A stretch of 64,000 nucleotides of DNA from Portulaca oleracea (lineage: Eukaryota; Streptophyta; Magnoliopsida; Caryophyllales; Portulacaceae), in contig CM055871.1 in the NCBI GenBank assembly GCA_029582165.1, positions 4,409,501 to 4,473,500 of the forward strand. Direction: 5' to 3'. The notes beneath the pieces were generated by a model that was given only the letters and a program-made list of their open reading frames with translations, had not been told where the DNA came from and ran no database searches. Positions 23,985-35,297 of the stretch are shown in pieces. The stretch's first letter is position 1; the number at the start of each line of letters is the position of its first letter. The translations under genes were made by a program, and so were the position numbers.

Positions 23985-25458
23985 TTCAAGGCCTGTAGGC
24001 TGTAGGATTATGTTTCCAGTCTTACAGTTTTCCTAGCTTCGGCAATTATTGCGTAATAAGATTCATATCATAGTGTTTGGAAAGAAAAAATGTTATAAAA
24101 AAAAAAAATTAAATTCGCCTTTGCAAGTTTTACCCAATGCCTTTTTCTTTTTGAAGTGTCTTTTAGAGGTCATGGGAAAAAATCAATATAATGGAAGATT
24201 ATGCGGTAGTTTGTAAGAAAATTACATAAATGTCTTCAATAAAGTTAACTTTATTAGGGTTTTGCTCAATGAATCTTATGAGTAAAATAAGAAAATTAGT
24301 AATTAAAATATTATTGAATTTTAAAATGATAGATAATTTAAAATAAGAAAAGTTAGTTAATTAAAAAATGTCAGCTAAAAAGAATGGAGGTAGTATCTAT
24401 TATATATGATTTTTGGCACTACCATTTTGATAGTTATGATTAGATATCAATTATAAGAGACTTTAGTTAACATTCATTGGCTGCAACAATGTATACATGA
24501 CATTCTAATCAAATAAATTCCATCAGTCACATATTTTACATGTTTTATTATAAATTTGAAAATTTATGTATAAAAATATAATTTTTATATTTATTTATAC
24601 TATTGTTCTGATAGAACTCAATTACATCTTTTTTTCTTTTCAATTTAGTGAGTAATAATATAGTTTTTACATTAAAGTCTTTTGTGTTAAAATCACATCA
24701 TTTTTGGAGCATGGATATGCTAAGATATGCTCAATGTTATCTTGCTAATGAAAATCCCAACTTAAGGAGCCATCACAAGCCAAAGAGTCAAGCTCTTTGA
24801 TGCCTATCTTTTTAAAGAAATTTTTTTTAGACCGAGTAAATTCTTCTATTAGTCACCTGGCTTATGAATAACTATTAGTAAACTTTAGAAGTCGACTGAT
24901 AAATAAGAAGTATCAAACTGTTCATAACAAACATGATCCATCAACTCTATAATTTTCACTCAGTCGTGAGAAAATGTTTATTTTCACCTAACAATCAAAT
25001 CTTGGCAAAGAACTTAAAAGATGGGGACAACTAATATCTGTTTGGCCATCGCTTCTTAGATTCTTTGATGCCCAAAAGTTGGCCAAAGAAGTGTTCCAAT
25101 GACTTTTTATATAGTTGGGTTGAAATAGTAAAGGTTGTTGTTCCCTAGGACCAATTACGAGTATATGCAATGTGGAATTCTATTGATAGATTTTTTATCT
25201 TCTTTCTTTCAGTTGTCACATTCTCTCTCATACTTTTTCTTCATTCTTTTGAGTTTTGGAACTCTGCAGAGAGAAAAGATAAAAATTTCATTAATAAAGT
25301 TCCGTATTACATATACTTTAATAAACCACTAACATATCCAAGTTTTAGAATTTTAGTGCATAGTTAGAGTTTTGAGAATCACTAGTGTTGTTAGAAAAAT
25401 CAAAACAACAAGAAAGTTAAATCAGACTTTAGACAGTTATCGAATACCTATGACAAAA
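23985..25458. other. Amylase 3' flank and spacer, nothing recognised
   Basis: The amylase 3'UTR probably ends within about 150 bases (an A-rich run at 24098-24108). The rest is AT-rich spacer. Short frames at 24988-25367 overlap on both strands and show no motif. Confidence 0.4.
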
Positions 25459-25670
25459 TAGTCCCTCCATTCTATATTAATTGTCGTATTTGAAAATCAG
25501 GCAATTAACTTTCAAAATTTTTGACCATAAATTTCTCAATATATGTAATGAGTTATTAAAATTATCACCATTAGAATTTGTAACGAAAAATATTGTCATA
25601 ATAGTATAATATTGTAATTCTTAATAACATGTTATATAAAAAATTATCAATAAAAAAATGACATTGGGAA
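25459..25670. repeat. Stowaway-like MITE remnant abutting the 5S-bearing LTR
   Basis: The left end TAGTCCCTCCATTCTATATT and internal words ATTAGAATTTGTAACG and AATATTGTAATT match the Stowaway family in this window. The right terminus is missing; the LTR at 25671 begins where the element should end, so the LTR probably landed in it. Confidence 0.5.
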
Positions 25671-25966
25671 TGTAACGCCCGACCCCTCCTGGGCTGCGGA
25701 CATTACCGATAACTGTTTTAAGGATCACTGACTAGTCCCACAAATCACCATGAGTCTTTCCAGCGTGCTTCGTCATCGCTCACACACTGCGTGGGAAAAC
25801 TTCCCAAGAGGTCATCCATCCTGAGACTACTCCCAACCAAGCATGTTTTAACTAATGAGTTCCTAACGGATGAGCTACTACAAAGAAGGTGCACCTTGGT
25901 GATATAAGTAGTTATTTCAATCCTTTTAAGCTATACTTAACTATATACCGTACCCGAGGTGTTATA
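25671..25966 (-). mobile_element. Cassandra-like TRIM solo LTR containing 5S rRNA-derived sequence
   Basis: On the minus strand the unit runs from TATAACACCTCGGGTACGG to GGTCGGGCGTTACA, close to the TG...CA ends of an LTR, 296 bp long. Its middle matches 5S rRNA in the same (minus) orientation, including an A-box-like AGTTAAAACATGCTTGG and a C-box-like GGATGGATGACCTC. A 5S segment inside a short LTR is the hallmark of Cassandra elements. Flanks GGGAA (25666-25670) and GGAAA (25967-25971) look like a 5-bp target duplication with one change. No second LTR is nearby, so it is a solo LTR. Confidence 0.8.
25790..25925 (-). pseudogene. 5S rRNA-like sequence inside the LTR
   Basis: Reverse-strand text follows 5S rRNA from about position 25 to the 3' part: GGTGCA, GAACTC, AGTTAA, GCTTGG, GGATGG, GACCTC, GGGAAGT in the correct order. 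Several former CG sites are now CA or TG (for example GCGTGCTTGG reads ACATGCTTGG). It is not an intact 5S gene, because the 5' third is lost and the ends do not pair. Confidence 0.75.
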
Positions 25967-25971
25967 GGAAA

Positions 25972-26595
25972 CCATAAAAGTAGGGATGAAGCCAACCCTT
26001 AAGGTCAAGGGGGGTGAAATATTAAATAAATATATTTAAGGATGTGAAGATTTTGGAAAAATAAAAAATTAATAAAATAATGATAAATTGGCAATGTGAA
26101 ACAACAAATTATGAAAGCAAAAATTTTAAAAGTAAAAAAATAAGAGTAACCAATAAATATGGAAGGATATGATTCTATTTATGTTAATTAAAAAAAAACT
26201 CAAAGAAAATTAACACATCAAGATTTGAACACAAGACCTTTGGTTTGCTAAAATATAATCTTACCAATTTTACTATCAATCACATAAGTTTAATTTATCT
26301 CAAAATATATACAAAAGTTTATCAGGGCCAGGGGGCAGTTGCCCCTTCTTGCCCTAACAGCGCTCCATCCTTGCATGAAAGTCAAAAGTATGATAACTAA
26401 TATGGGGAGAGTAATTAAGACATGATTAAACAAGTGATAGAGATAGACTTTAATTATTCAATTTATTTGATAGTCCTCCCAATATAACAACTTAGGGCTA
26501 GACATACATCAGGATGAGGTTACATTAGTAACTAGCATGAGCCAGGCTACTTTATCCATGGATTTTAATCACAAGTTTTACTAATTTTAATTTAA
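25972..26595. repeat. hAT-like fragment and JIP 3' flank
   Basis: GTAGGGATGAAGCCAACCC at about 25980 and the reverse complement of CTAACAGCGCTCCATCCTTG (26354-26373) form weak inverted ends of an element of about 390 bp with AGGGGGCAGTTGCCCC near its right end. The remainder up to 26595 is the 3' flank of the JIP gene. Confidence 0.4.
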
Positions 26596-27506
26596 TTAGC
26601 TCAAGTAGGTGTTGAATGTAGCAGCAAGTGCAGCTCTTTTGCCATTGCTGATCTTCGCAAATGCTTCATTTCCATTTTTGCTGTCAATGAAGTAAGTTGT
26701 GTCAGTCGACACATTCAGTCTGGCTTTGATGTCACTCCAGTTAATCTTCTTGTAATCCTCAATTGGCCCCGTCTCAACGTATACCTAACCACATATATCA
26801 ACATATATTAGTAATATAATTGTTATAGTATAAGACCATTCAAATCTTCAATCACAAAGGTTTGTGTGAGAGTTGGGTGTAATTTTTTAAGTATAAAAGT
26901 TATTCTTAAACCTTCAATTATTATTTTAAACTTTTCGTCCAATTAGTTTTTTAGAATTAATAGCACGCAACCGTCAACTAATTTTGGTAGAACCTAGCTT
27001 TTGTTGACATTATAGAACATATGTACCTTGTAATTAGCCAAGACATGGACTTATAGTAGTGCTCTTTGGCACTTGACAATTCAGTATTTGGTTGAATAAA
27101 TCTTGGTAAGAAACCACTAATTGAGTATACATACCTTGTTGTAGCCATTCGCTTGGTCCTTAACCGACCACGCAAGGAGCCATGCAGAGCCATACTCATC
27201 AGAATATACAACGGCAGCCTCATCTGATTGACCAGCGCAATGAGCAACATGAACAAAAGTACCGGAGTCACAGTTGGCAATGCAGTGAGGGTAACATGTC
27301 CTGTTGCGGCCACTCCAGTCATGACTGGTCATGAACTTGATGTAGTTGCCCCTGACAGTGTTCTTAATGGAGCCGCCAGTCACGGCTCCATGCTCATGAT
27401 GATGCTTTTTCACCACGTTATGTGCCATGTTGCACACCTCGTTCACTGCAGCCTTGTGTTTGCCATGGTAGGCTTCTGCACTTCCACATGCTTGTATGCA
27501 CGCCAT
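26596..27506 (-). CDS. 23-kDa jasmonate-induced-protein homologue (two exons)
   Basis: Minus-strand exons 27506-27135 and 26784-26596 join at GT-AG borders in phase 0 into 186 residues. Exon 1 encodes MACIQACGSAEAYHGKHKAA, then VKKHHHEHGAVTGGSIKNTV, IKFMTSHDWSGRNR and SDEYGSAWLLAWSVKDQ. Exon 2 encodes VYVETGPIEDYKKINWSDIK through KRAALAATFNTYLS. This order (Cys-rich start, DWSGR, W-x-V, late INW) is that of the 23-kDa jasmonate-induced proteins first named in barley and numerous in Amaranthaceae. The biochemical role is unknown; family members accumulate after jasmonate or stress. There is no signal peptide or membrane segment, so it is probably cytosolic. The frame is intact, so the gene is probably functional. 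The assignment is from memory of the family. Confidence 0.85.
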
Positions 27507-27516
27507 CTTTTAATTC

Positions 27517-27776
27517 CTGTAATATCAATTTCATGACCATATATATATTATTGAAATGTTGCTACGATATTCGAGTTTCAATCTAAACCTACTTCCAAAA
27601 AACCTTTCATTTTTCTTAAAACATAATCAAAGTTCTAAGCAATAAACAAAATAATGGAAAAATTGAGAAAACCTTGAGATACAATTACTTGAGGTGCTCA
27701 GAGGATCAGTTTTTAGAGGAAAGGAGCTAAGGTAGTTGTGTGTTGTAGATTAGTCTTCATATTAGCCTATTTATAG
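27517..27776 (-). promoter_or_regulatory. JIP core promoter and probable 5'UTR intron
   Basis: On the minus strand CTATAAATAGG (27766-27776) is a strong TATA box about 260 bp before the ATG. Between them a donor AAG|GTTTTC at 27672 and an acceptor ATTACAG ending at 27517 outline a 156-bp 5'UTR intron, which places the ATG just inside exon 2 of the transcript. The intron is inferred from splice signals only. Confidence 0.6.
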
Positions 27777-28050
27777 ATAGTAGAGAGTGGGTGTTGCTCT
27801 TGTGCGCGCTTCAACTTTGAGGCGGTTTGTTTAGAGAGATTACTTTAATATCAGTTGGTGTAGGAATCAAACTCAATCAAAAGTTTAAATTCATGATTTA
27901 GTCTCAAGAATGATTTTATATTCAAGCATGCAGTTACAATAATTATATCCTTTTAACTTTGATAAACTCTCAATCAAAAGTTTAAATAGGGTCGGGTCCC
28001 ACATACAAATATAGCTTCATAAAGTTGAGCATCACAATATCTATATACTA

Positions 28051-28298
28051 TTCTCTCCCATATTATTTGTTCTTTTGTTGACTATCATGATTTTTAATAT
28101 CATTATTTGATTAACAATTTTTTATATAAATAATTTTATTAACAACTGTAATATTATACTTTTAGAATAGTATTTTTCGTTGCGAATGTAATAATAATAA
28201 TTTTATTTAACAAATTATTGTATATATTGAGAATTTTATAATCAAAACTTTTTAAATTTGACTGTATAATTTTTAAAGATAACAAATAATATGGAGCA
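28051..28298. mobile_element. Stowaway-like MITE upstream of JIP
   Basis: The left end TTCTCTCCCATATTATTTGT and the reverse complement of right end ACAAATAATATGGAGCATAG form inverted termini. The interior shares ACTGTAATATTATAC and TTGCGAATG with the other copies. It is about 280 bp upstream of the JIP TATA box. Confidence 0.65.
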
Positions 28299-29213
28299 TA
28301 GCCCGTAATAAAACAGACAAACCTCTGACTTTTGTACCAATGGACCAATATGATTGGTCCTATCCACTTGTGCTGATAAGTGGGAATTTGATTCTGTAAA
28401 TTGAAATAAAGCTATATATTAAGACCATTATTAGTGATGGGAGAATTTTGGGTTTGATCCTTCATATTTTTCTTATTTATCTGCTTGTATATCAAGAATA
28501 TCTTTAATATTTCATGGGTTTCCAATTTGCATGATTCTTGATCATGAGCCATTGGAATCTACTTTATTGTTCTCCTTTAATTTGTATAACTAGTATTTTT
28601 ATGTACGTGTGATGCATGTGAATATATATTTGTTGAGTTTTTATAGCTTTAAGAATCATACATAAAGCTGTGGTAAGTTTTATCCATAATTCATTTAATT
28701 TAATTCAGGGAAATATTCTATTAGTGAAAATCACTAAAAAAAATAAAATTTAAACTGTATTTTACTTAGTGAATATGCATAAAAAGATAATAAATAATAA
28801 TAATAACAACAACAGTAATAGTAATAAATAAATAAATAAAGAGTCTTGGAATATTCTTGTAATTGGGTGTTTTTTTAATAAATAAAATCTAGAATGTTCT
28901 TATCATATCATGTGTAATATCTTTAATATTATGTGGTGGTATTCTTTCATTGGTTTGTAGAAGTTGGATAAAATAAGATTATAACCGGGTTTAATTAGAT
29001 TGAACTAGATAATGAATTTCTTTAGAAGTAATGAAGTTTAAGTACGTATATTTAGATAGAAATAAATAGACTTTTTTTCACTCATTTGTTTTCCAAATAT
29101 CACTTTATTTTAATTCCTTTTCACTTCATTTTCCCCTTCAAATATCACATTCATTTTTTTTAACTCCGTGTAAATTTAGCTCACTCACTAGACCTTTTAT
29201 CTTAACTGTACCT
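28299..29213. other. AT-rich spacer, nothing recognised
   Basis: A short AAT/AAC microsatellite-like stretch lies at 28788-28840. No coding signal was seen. Confidence 0.4.
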
Positions 29214-30120
29214 GCCAATAAACTTTACAAACAAGGGAAGATATCAAACTACAAATAATAATCATGACCTATCAACTTCACTGCCTAACGAAAATTTTGT
29301 ATTCCCACCAAGACTTAAAGCTTGGTGGGAAGGTTGCTTAATTTCTTGTTTTCAATTTTATCTTTGGTAAATATCGCATGACAATCATGACCCTTATCTT
29401 TGGTAAAGATCACATTTATTTAACTCATGAAGCGCCATGGCTAGCCAAAGAAAAAGTACTATAAAATGTTTTTAATTTATTATTTTGACTTTTTATATTT
29501 GATTTTGAACCCGCTTAGTTTTATTTCTAGATTCGCCACTGGGTTTACAATATTTTTATTTAACATCACGTAAATTTGATATGCTTATTTAATCACTGGA
29601 TTTTTATTTCAGGGGTAACCATCAGTAAAGTTTACAGGCCTAGGAGGGGAAGTGCCAAACTACAATGACAAACATGACCCATTCCATCTAATGGGAAAAT
29701 TTTTCTTTCACTAAGCAGGTGCGTTTGGTTCTTCACAAGGAAAATATTTTCTGAGAAATTTTTTCCTGGGAAATTTTTTCCAAGAAAAGTTTTTACTAGG
29801 AATAATATTTCACATGAGAAAGTTTGTAGGAAAACTTATTTAAATATCCAAACTATTCTTATATATTAATTTATAAAATATTTTTTTCAAACGCATTTTG
29901 AAAAGTCAAGTTATAAACAATTTCCCCTTCCCATGGGATAATTTTTCCCATCTACGTACCTTAGGAAAATAGTGAGACCCACTCCAAAACTTTTCTATAC
30001 TCATTTTGCAACCAAACACGGGAAAATTTGGGCAACTTAGGAAAGTTGACAAACTTTCCCAAGAAACAATTGTAACCAAACACAACATAAGACTTGAATC
30101 TTGGTAGAAAGGTTGGAAGA
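29214..30120. repeat. Tandem duplication; second copy split by a MITE
   Basis: Copy 1 (about 29214-29335) and copy 2 (about 29612-29717 plus 30087-30120) share ACTTTACA, GGAAG, CAAACTACAA, CATGACC, AAAATTTT and the closing GACTT..CTTGGTRGRAAGGTTG. Copy 2 is interrupted exactly where the element at 29719-30086 sits, so the MITE came after the duplication. Confidence 0.55.
29719..30086. mobile_element. MITE with GTGCGTTTGGTT ends
   Basis: The termini GTGCGTTTGGTT and AACCAAACACAA are inverted repeats, extended by AAGGAAAAT.../...ACTTTCCCAAG subterminal text. The interior has many short GGGAAA/TTTCCC pairs and can fold extensively. It is non-coding; the minus-strand frame 29906-30160 is chance. 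Confidence 0.65.
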
Positions 30121-30659
30121 TAAGGGTGGTTGCCGCTTGGTTACCACCTCCTAAGTACATAGGTTTACAACATAGAATCTGGGTTCTCTTGCCATTTGCT
30201 ATTTAATCGCATTAAACCCCTTTTTTTTTTTCTTTTGAAAATATGGGAATCAAATGAGTACATGTATTTTTAATCTCCAATTATATCCGAATAAAACCTA
30301 TTCTGCATTATTCCATGAATAATAATATGGATACTCATATTTAGTATCAGTAAATATGATATATGGATACAAGTACAGGGTGGTGATTTTAAAAATAATT
30401 ATAGGTACGAGTAAGACACAACCTGCCCCGAACTCTACCCATTGCCACCCTTAGTGGAAGAGTAGGGTGGCAACAGACTTTTCAAGGATTTTTAGGGTTT
30501 TAAAATTTTCTCTTTAGAGTCTGGATTATAAATTAGGGTTTAGATTAATGCATGTTAATTTTGGTATTTAATGTTAAGTTTTCCATTTAATTTCTTGTAT
30601 TCAAACTTCAGATATAAGGGATCTTTTTATAATAAATTTCGCAAGTTAAATGGTTAGGA
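30121..30659. other. Spacer left of the copia element, nothing recognised
   Basis: This is AT-rich sequence between the split duplication and the copia 5' LTR. No motif was recognised. Confidence 0.35.
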
Positions 30660-30905
30660 CGTTAAGGATTGAGTTAGTTAAGTTAGTTGGTCAGCTAGCT
30701 GTTTTAGTTATGTTAGCTAGTTCTTGTAATCTTCTTCTTATTCTTGTTTTCTTTTGCTTCTGTTTTGGTGTATGGTTGTGTATATATAGCCTTCTCGTTG
30801 CTCTTGCAATACACAGAGAATTCTTCATTCATTCTTCTGTCTGCTCCTCTATCTTTCCTGTTTTTTTATTTGTCTCAAATCCAACTATCAGTTTGGATCT
30901 TTTCA
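30660..30905 (+). repeat. Copia 5' LTR
   Basis: It starts CGTTAAGGATTGAG, where the 3' LTR has TGTTAAGG, and ends TTTTCA directly before the primer-binding site. TATATATAG near 30782-30790 is the likely LTR TATA box, with the transcript start expected around the GCTCTTGCAATACACAG text. Confidence 0.9.
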
Positions 30906-30972
30906 TGGTATCAGAGCCCTTAAGGGTACTGATCCTGCTATCCTCTTCTCCTTTTCTTCTGTTGTTACAACA

Positions 30973-31610
30973 ATGTCTGAAGAACCATCCAAGAAAATTA
31001 GAAATCTTCCAATAACGGATCCTTGTAATCCTTTGTTCATTCATTCATCATAACAACCCAGGATGTCTCTTGTGTTAGAACTTTTCTCCGGTAAAGACTT
31101 TGATACATGGAGAAGATCAACCACGATATCACTCAATGCAAAGTTCAAGATTGAGTTTGTTGATGGCTCTCTTGAGACCCCAGCAGCAAGTGATCCTCTC
31201 TTTTTATATTGGAAGAGAGGAAATGACATGGTGCTGTCATGGATCTTGAATTCCCTACACAAAGACATTCGAGAAAGTGTTCTTTACTCAACCAATGCAC
31301 AAAGCCTTTGGAAAGAATTGATAGAAAGATTTGGACAGTTAAACAAAGCCAAGTTATATTCAGTCCAGCAGGAGATCTCCAAGCTATCTCAAGGTACTTT
31401 AGACATAGCCAGCTATTATACTAAAGCAAAGAAGTTATGAGATGAAATGAGTTCTGCCACCAATTTTCCAAGGTGCACTTGTGGAAAATGCAAGTGCTCA
31501 CCCCAAATTATCAATCAGCAAATTGATACTCACTTTGAAGAACAGAAACTACTACAGTTTTTGATAGAGCTGAATGGCAGCTACACTGAATTTTGAGGGA
31601 ACATCCTAAT
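30973..31610 (+). pseudogene. Copia gag (UBN2/Retrotran_gag type) with internal stops
   Basis: The frame opens with MSEEPSKKIRNLPITDPCNP, meets a TAA at 31051-31053, continues from ATG 31063 (VLELFSGKDFDTWRRSTTIS, FVDGSLETPAASDPLFLYWK) and stops again at TGA 31438-31440. Further codons (NFPRCTCGKCKC) follow. These are plant copia gag blocks. A matching relative would read through both stops. Confidence 0.8.
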
Positions 31611-33140
31611 GATGTCTCCCCTTCCTTCCTTGGGGCAAGTATATGCCTTACTTTCTCAAGAGGAGAAGCAAAGGCAGGTCAGGGACAATGCACAGTTCTT
31701 GAGTGAGTCTGCCTCTCTATATGCAAACAAGAATGATCAAAGGAGACAAGAAACCAAGAAATCCACACTGTTATGTGATTATTGCAAAAGGACTGGCCAT
31801 ACCATTGACAAGTGTTACAAAATACATGGCTATACCCCAAGGAACCAGAATAGGCAATCTGCACCAAGGCAACAAGGGCAGAATGAACAACAAGCAACAA
31901 GGAGATGAGCAAATGTTGTCTTACAAGGGACAGATCAGCACCGGATTGACAATGGGGAAACCTTGGTAGCTACACCAAATCTTAACTTCAGCAATGACCA
32001 AACCAAGAACCTTCTGCAGCAACTCCTGAATAATCTTACATCTTAAGAAAATAATCCCACAGGAAACATCACTGACAACATGTCTGGTAATGTGCCCCTA
32101 CCCATTGGCAGTATGCTATCAAATGCTATTAGTATGACATGTTATTTGCCTAATAATTCATGGATCATAGACTCTGGAGCTTCAGATCATATGTGTAATG
32201 ATTTAAAATTCTTGCATTCTTTAAAAACTCTTCCTAAACCTATTGAAGTGATTCTGCCAAATGGAAATAGAATGACTATAACTAAGAGTGGAATGTTACA
32301 AATCTCAGATAAAGTCATCTTGAATAATGTGCTTTATGTGCCTTACTTTAAATTCAATTTGATTTCAATAAAGGAACTCTGTGATCAATTAAATTGTCTT
32401 GCAATTTTTACTAAAGAAGAGTGTATTTTGCAGGACCTTTCTGCGAGAATGGTTCTTGGTAGAAAAACTAATGGCTTGTATATCCTGGAAGACAACTTAT
32501 ATCAACAAATTGTCAAAATGCAGTCTTTAGACTCTAGGATAGATGTCATTACATGTAATAAAGTCTCAATTCAACTGTAAATACAAATCTATGGCACAAA
32601 AGGCTTGGCCATATGTCTGTTTCAAGAATGAAATTGTTGCCTATTTGCTTTAATCAATCCATTGAACATGAAAACTGTGATGTTTGTCCAAGAGCAAAAC
32701 AGAAATGTCTGCCTTTTCAACTTAGCTCTATTTCAACCACTGAACCTTTTGCCTTGATACATTTGGCACTAGGGGTCCATTATATGTCAAAACACACTCA
32801 GGACACAGATTCTTTATCACTCTAGTGGATTACTTTACTAAGGCAACTTGGACTCGCTTGATGACCACTAAGAGTGAAGCTTTTGAGTTAATACAATCTT
32901 TTGTGACTATGGCTAAAACTCAGTTTGGGAGGACTGTCAGGAGAATTAGGTCTGACAATGCCTTACAAAATAGGAAAAAGCATCGAGGCCATAAGATACT
33001 TTCACAATAATGGAATTGCACATGAGACTAGTTGCACTCAAAAGCCCCAACAAAATGGGGTGGTAGAGAGAAAACACAGACACATGCTAGAGGTGGCTAA
33101 GGCTTTGATGTTTCAGTCTGGGCTTCCTTTAAAATTCTAG
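31609..33140 (+). pseudogene. Copia zinc knuckle, protease and integrase, broken
   Basis: In order: CCHC knuckle CDYCKRTGHTIDKC (31609-31908 frame), aspartic protease site WIIDSGASDHMC (32080-32580 frame, near 32161), GAG-pre-integrase with RLGHMSVSRMK and CDVCPRAKQK (32580-32770), and integrase core VDYFTKATWTRL, RSDNA and NGVVERKHRHMLE (32820-33140). Frame changes occur near 31905, 32580, 32820 and 33000. A TAG at 33138-33140 replaces what is Trp in relatives (F-W-G-E). Confidence 0.8.
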
Positions 33141-33149
33141 GGGGAGAGT

Positions 33150-35297
33150 GTGTTGACAACTACTTACCTCATTAATAGAATGCCAACTCCATTACTAAAG
33201 AATAAATCACCTTATGAAGTTCTTTTTGGTGAAATACCATCATATGATCACCTAAGGACCTTTGGTTGCCTGTGTTATGCAAGTACCCTCAAACATAATA
33301 GGCATAAGTTTCAAGAAAGAGCTGAAAGATGTGTCTTTTTGGGTTATCCTCAAGGGAAAAAGGCCTATAAACTATTTTCCCTTCAGACTAACAAATTTGT
33401 TATCTCAAGAGATGTCACTTTTCATGAAGATTGTTTTCCTTTCCTGAAGAATCTTGTTAAAAAGGATCAAAGCAATGATACTGGACAGATTGTAAATATT
33501 GATATTGATGACAGTATCCCAATTCTTTCTGAGACACATGATAGTGCACCAAGACAGTCCACTGCTGAATCCTCTTCTAACCCAGTTGAACCTGTGAGAA
33601 GAACTACTAGAATTTCTAAACCTCCTGCATACTTAGAAGACTATGAGACTTGTTTTTCATGTGTTACAAACTTACATGTTTCTCCAAAAGGCTTGGATTC
33701 TTGTTTTTCTTCCTTTTCTCGTGCAGGTTCAATGCATCAAGATTACACTGAACCACAGAGTTATGAGGAAGCAATCACACATGAAGGTTGGAGGGAAGCA
33801 ATGGACAAAGAACTACAAGCTCTCTCCCAAACAAACACTTGGGAAATAGTGCCTTTGCCACAAGGGAGGAAGCCAATTGACAGCAAATGGGTTTTTAAGG
33901 TGAAACAAAGGGCTGATGGGAGTGTTGAAAGGCTCAAGGCAAGGCTGGTGGTAAAGGGTTATACACAAAAGGCAGGGATTGACTATGATGAGACTTTTTC
34001 ACCAATGGTCAAGATGACTACAGTCAGAACACTCATGGTTGTAGCTGTCAAAAGAAACTGGAAATTACAGCAACTTGATGTCAATAATGCCTTTCTCCTT
34101 GGAGATCTTCATGAAGAAATTTACATGAAGATACCACAAGGAATTCATTCTGATGTTCCAAATGGAGTTTGCAGGTTAAAGAAGTCTTTATATGGATTGA
34201 AACAGGCATCCAGACAGCGGTATGCCAAATTAACTGATGTTTTGTATAAAAGGGGATATGAGCATTTAGCAAATGATTATTCTCTTTTCTATAAGAAAAC
34301 AACATCTACTTCAGTTTATTTGGCTATATATGTAGATGATATAATGATAACAGGAGATGATGATGAAGAGATCAGATCATTAAAGGCCCATCTAGATCAA
34401 GTTTTCAAGATCAAGGATATAGGAGATGTGCATTATTTTTTTGGTCTTGAAGTTGTGAAGAACTCAGAAGGTTTGGTCCTTACTCAGAGAAAATTTGTTA
34501 GAGAGTTGATGACAGATTACAAAATAGAGGATTTAAAGGTTGTTGTTTCTCCTATGGAAATTAATACCAAGCTGATGCCTAATGTTGGTTCCCCTTTGAG
34601 CAATGTCACGAGCTATAGACAGCTCATTGGAAAGCTGAATTTTCTTGTGAACACCAGACCTGACATTGCATTTACGGTTCAGCATCTTAGCCAATTCTTA
34701 CAGAATCCAACAGAACTACATTGGGAAGCTGCATTACATGTTCTGAGATATATTAAGGGCAAGCCAGATCTTGGAATATTGTTACACAAAGACAATAATT
34801 TTACCCTTCAAGCCTATAGTGACTCTGATTGGGCAGCTTGCAAACATTCCAGGAGGTCTATTAGTGGTTTCTTAGTTTTTCAGGGAAAAACTTTGATTTC
34901 TTGGAAAAGCAAGAAACAGCCAACAGTTTCTCTATCCTCAGCAGAAGCAGAATATAGAAGTTTGTGGAGAATTGTAGCTGAATTAGCCTGGCTTAGCAGA
35001 TTGCTAGGTGAACTTCAAGTAGACTCAATTATCCCTATTCATGTTAAGTGTGACAGCCAAGCAGCTATATATATTGCTAAGAACCCGGTTTTTCATGAAA
35101 GGACAAAACACATTGAAATTGATTGTCATTTTGTTAGACAAAAATTGGCAGATGGATTGATAGCTTTGAATCATGTCCCTTCAAAACTGCAATTGGCAGA
35201 CATCCTGACTAAGGTTCTTCCTGGCACACAGCATCACCACATTCTCAACAAATTGGGGGTTGGAACACCCTCCAATTTGAAGGGGGGGGGGTGTTAA
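33150..35297 (+). CDS. Copia integrase C-end, reverse transcriptase and RNase H, open 715 codons
   Basis: A single open frame includes the integrase end (TYLINRMPTPLLKNKSPYEV, RTFGCLCYAS), RT with KARLVVKGYTQKAGIDYDET, QLDVNNAFLLGDL, SLYGLKQA and the active site YVDDIMITGD, and RNase H with YSDSDWAACKHSRRSISGF, SLSSAEAEYRSL and LADILTK. All three RT aspartates are visible. It has no start of its own; in a working element it is part of the polyprotein, so its long frame reflects recent insertion rather than host function. Confidence 0.9.
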   Translation: MLTTTYLINRMPTPLLKNKSPYEVLFGEIPSYDHLRTFGCLCYASTLKHNRHKFQERAERCVFLGYPQGKKAYKLFSLQTNKFVISRDVTFHEDCFPFLKNLVKKDQSNDTGQIVNIDIDDSIPILSETHDSAPRQSTAESSSNPVEPVRRTTRISKPPAYLEDYETCFSCVTNLHVSPKGLDSCFSSFSRAGSMHQDYTEPQSYEEAITHEGWREAMDKELQALSQTNTWEIVPLPQGRKPIDSKWVFKVKQRADGSVERLKARLVVKGYTQKAGIDYDETFSPMVKMTTVRTLMVVAVKRNWKLQQLDVNNAFLLGDLHEEIYMKIPQGIHSDVPNGVCRLKKSLYGLKQASRQRYAKLTDVLYKRGYEHLANDYSLFYKKTTSTSVYLAIYVDDIMITGDDDEEIRSLKAHLDQVFKIKDIGDVHYFFGLEVVKNSEGLVLTQRKFVRELMTDYKIEDLKVVVSPMEINTKLMPNVGSPLSNVTSYRQLIGKLNFLVNTRPDIAFTVQHLSQFLQNPTELHWEAALHVLRYIKGKPDLGILLHKDNNFTLQAYSDSDWAACKHSRRSISGFLVFQGKTLISWKSKKQPTVSLSSAEAEYRSLWRIVAELAWLSRLLGELQVDSIIPIHVKCDSQAAIYIAKNPVFHERTKHIEIDCHFVRQKLADGLIALNHVPSKLQLADILTKVLPGTQHHHILNKLGVGTPSNLKGGGC

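Noticed and set aside
25790..25925. 5S rRNA gene
   Set aside because: The 5' third is missing, control boxes are mutated and it is embedded in an LTR.
33150..35297. Domesticated reverse transcriptase gene
   Set aside because: The long frame lies between matching LTRs with a primer-binding site and polypurine tract, so recent insertion explains it.
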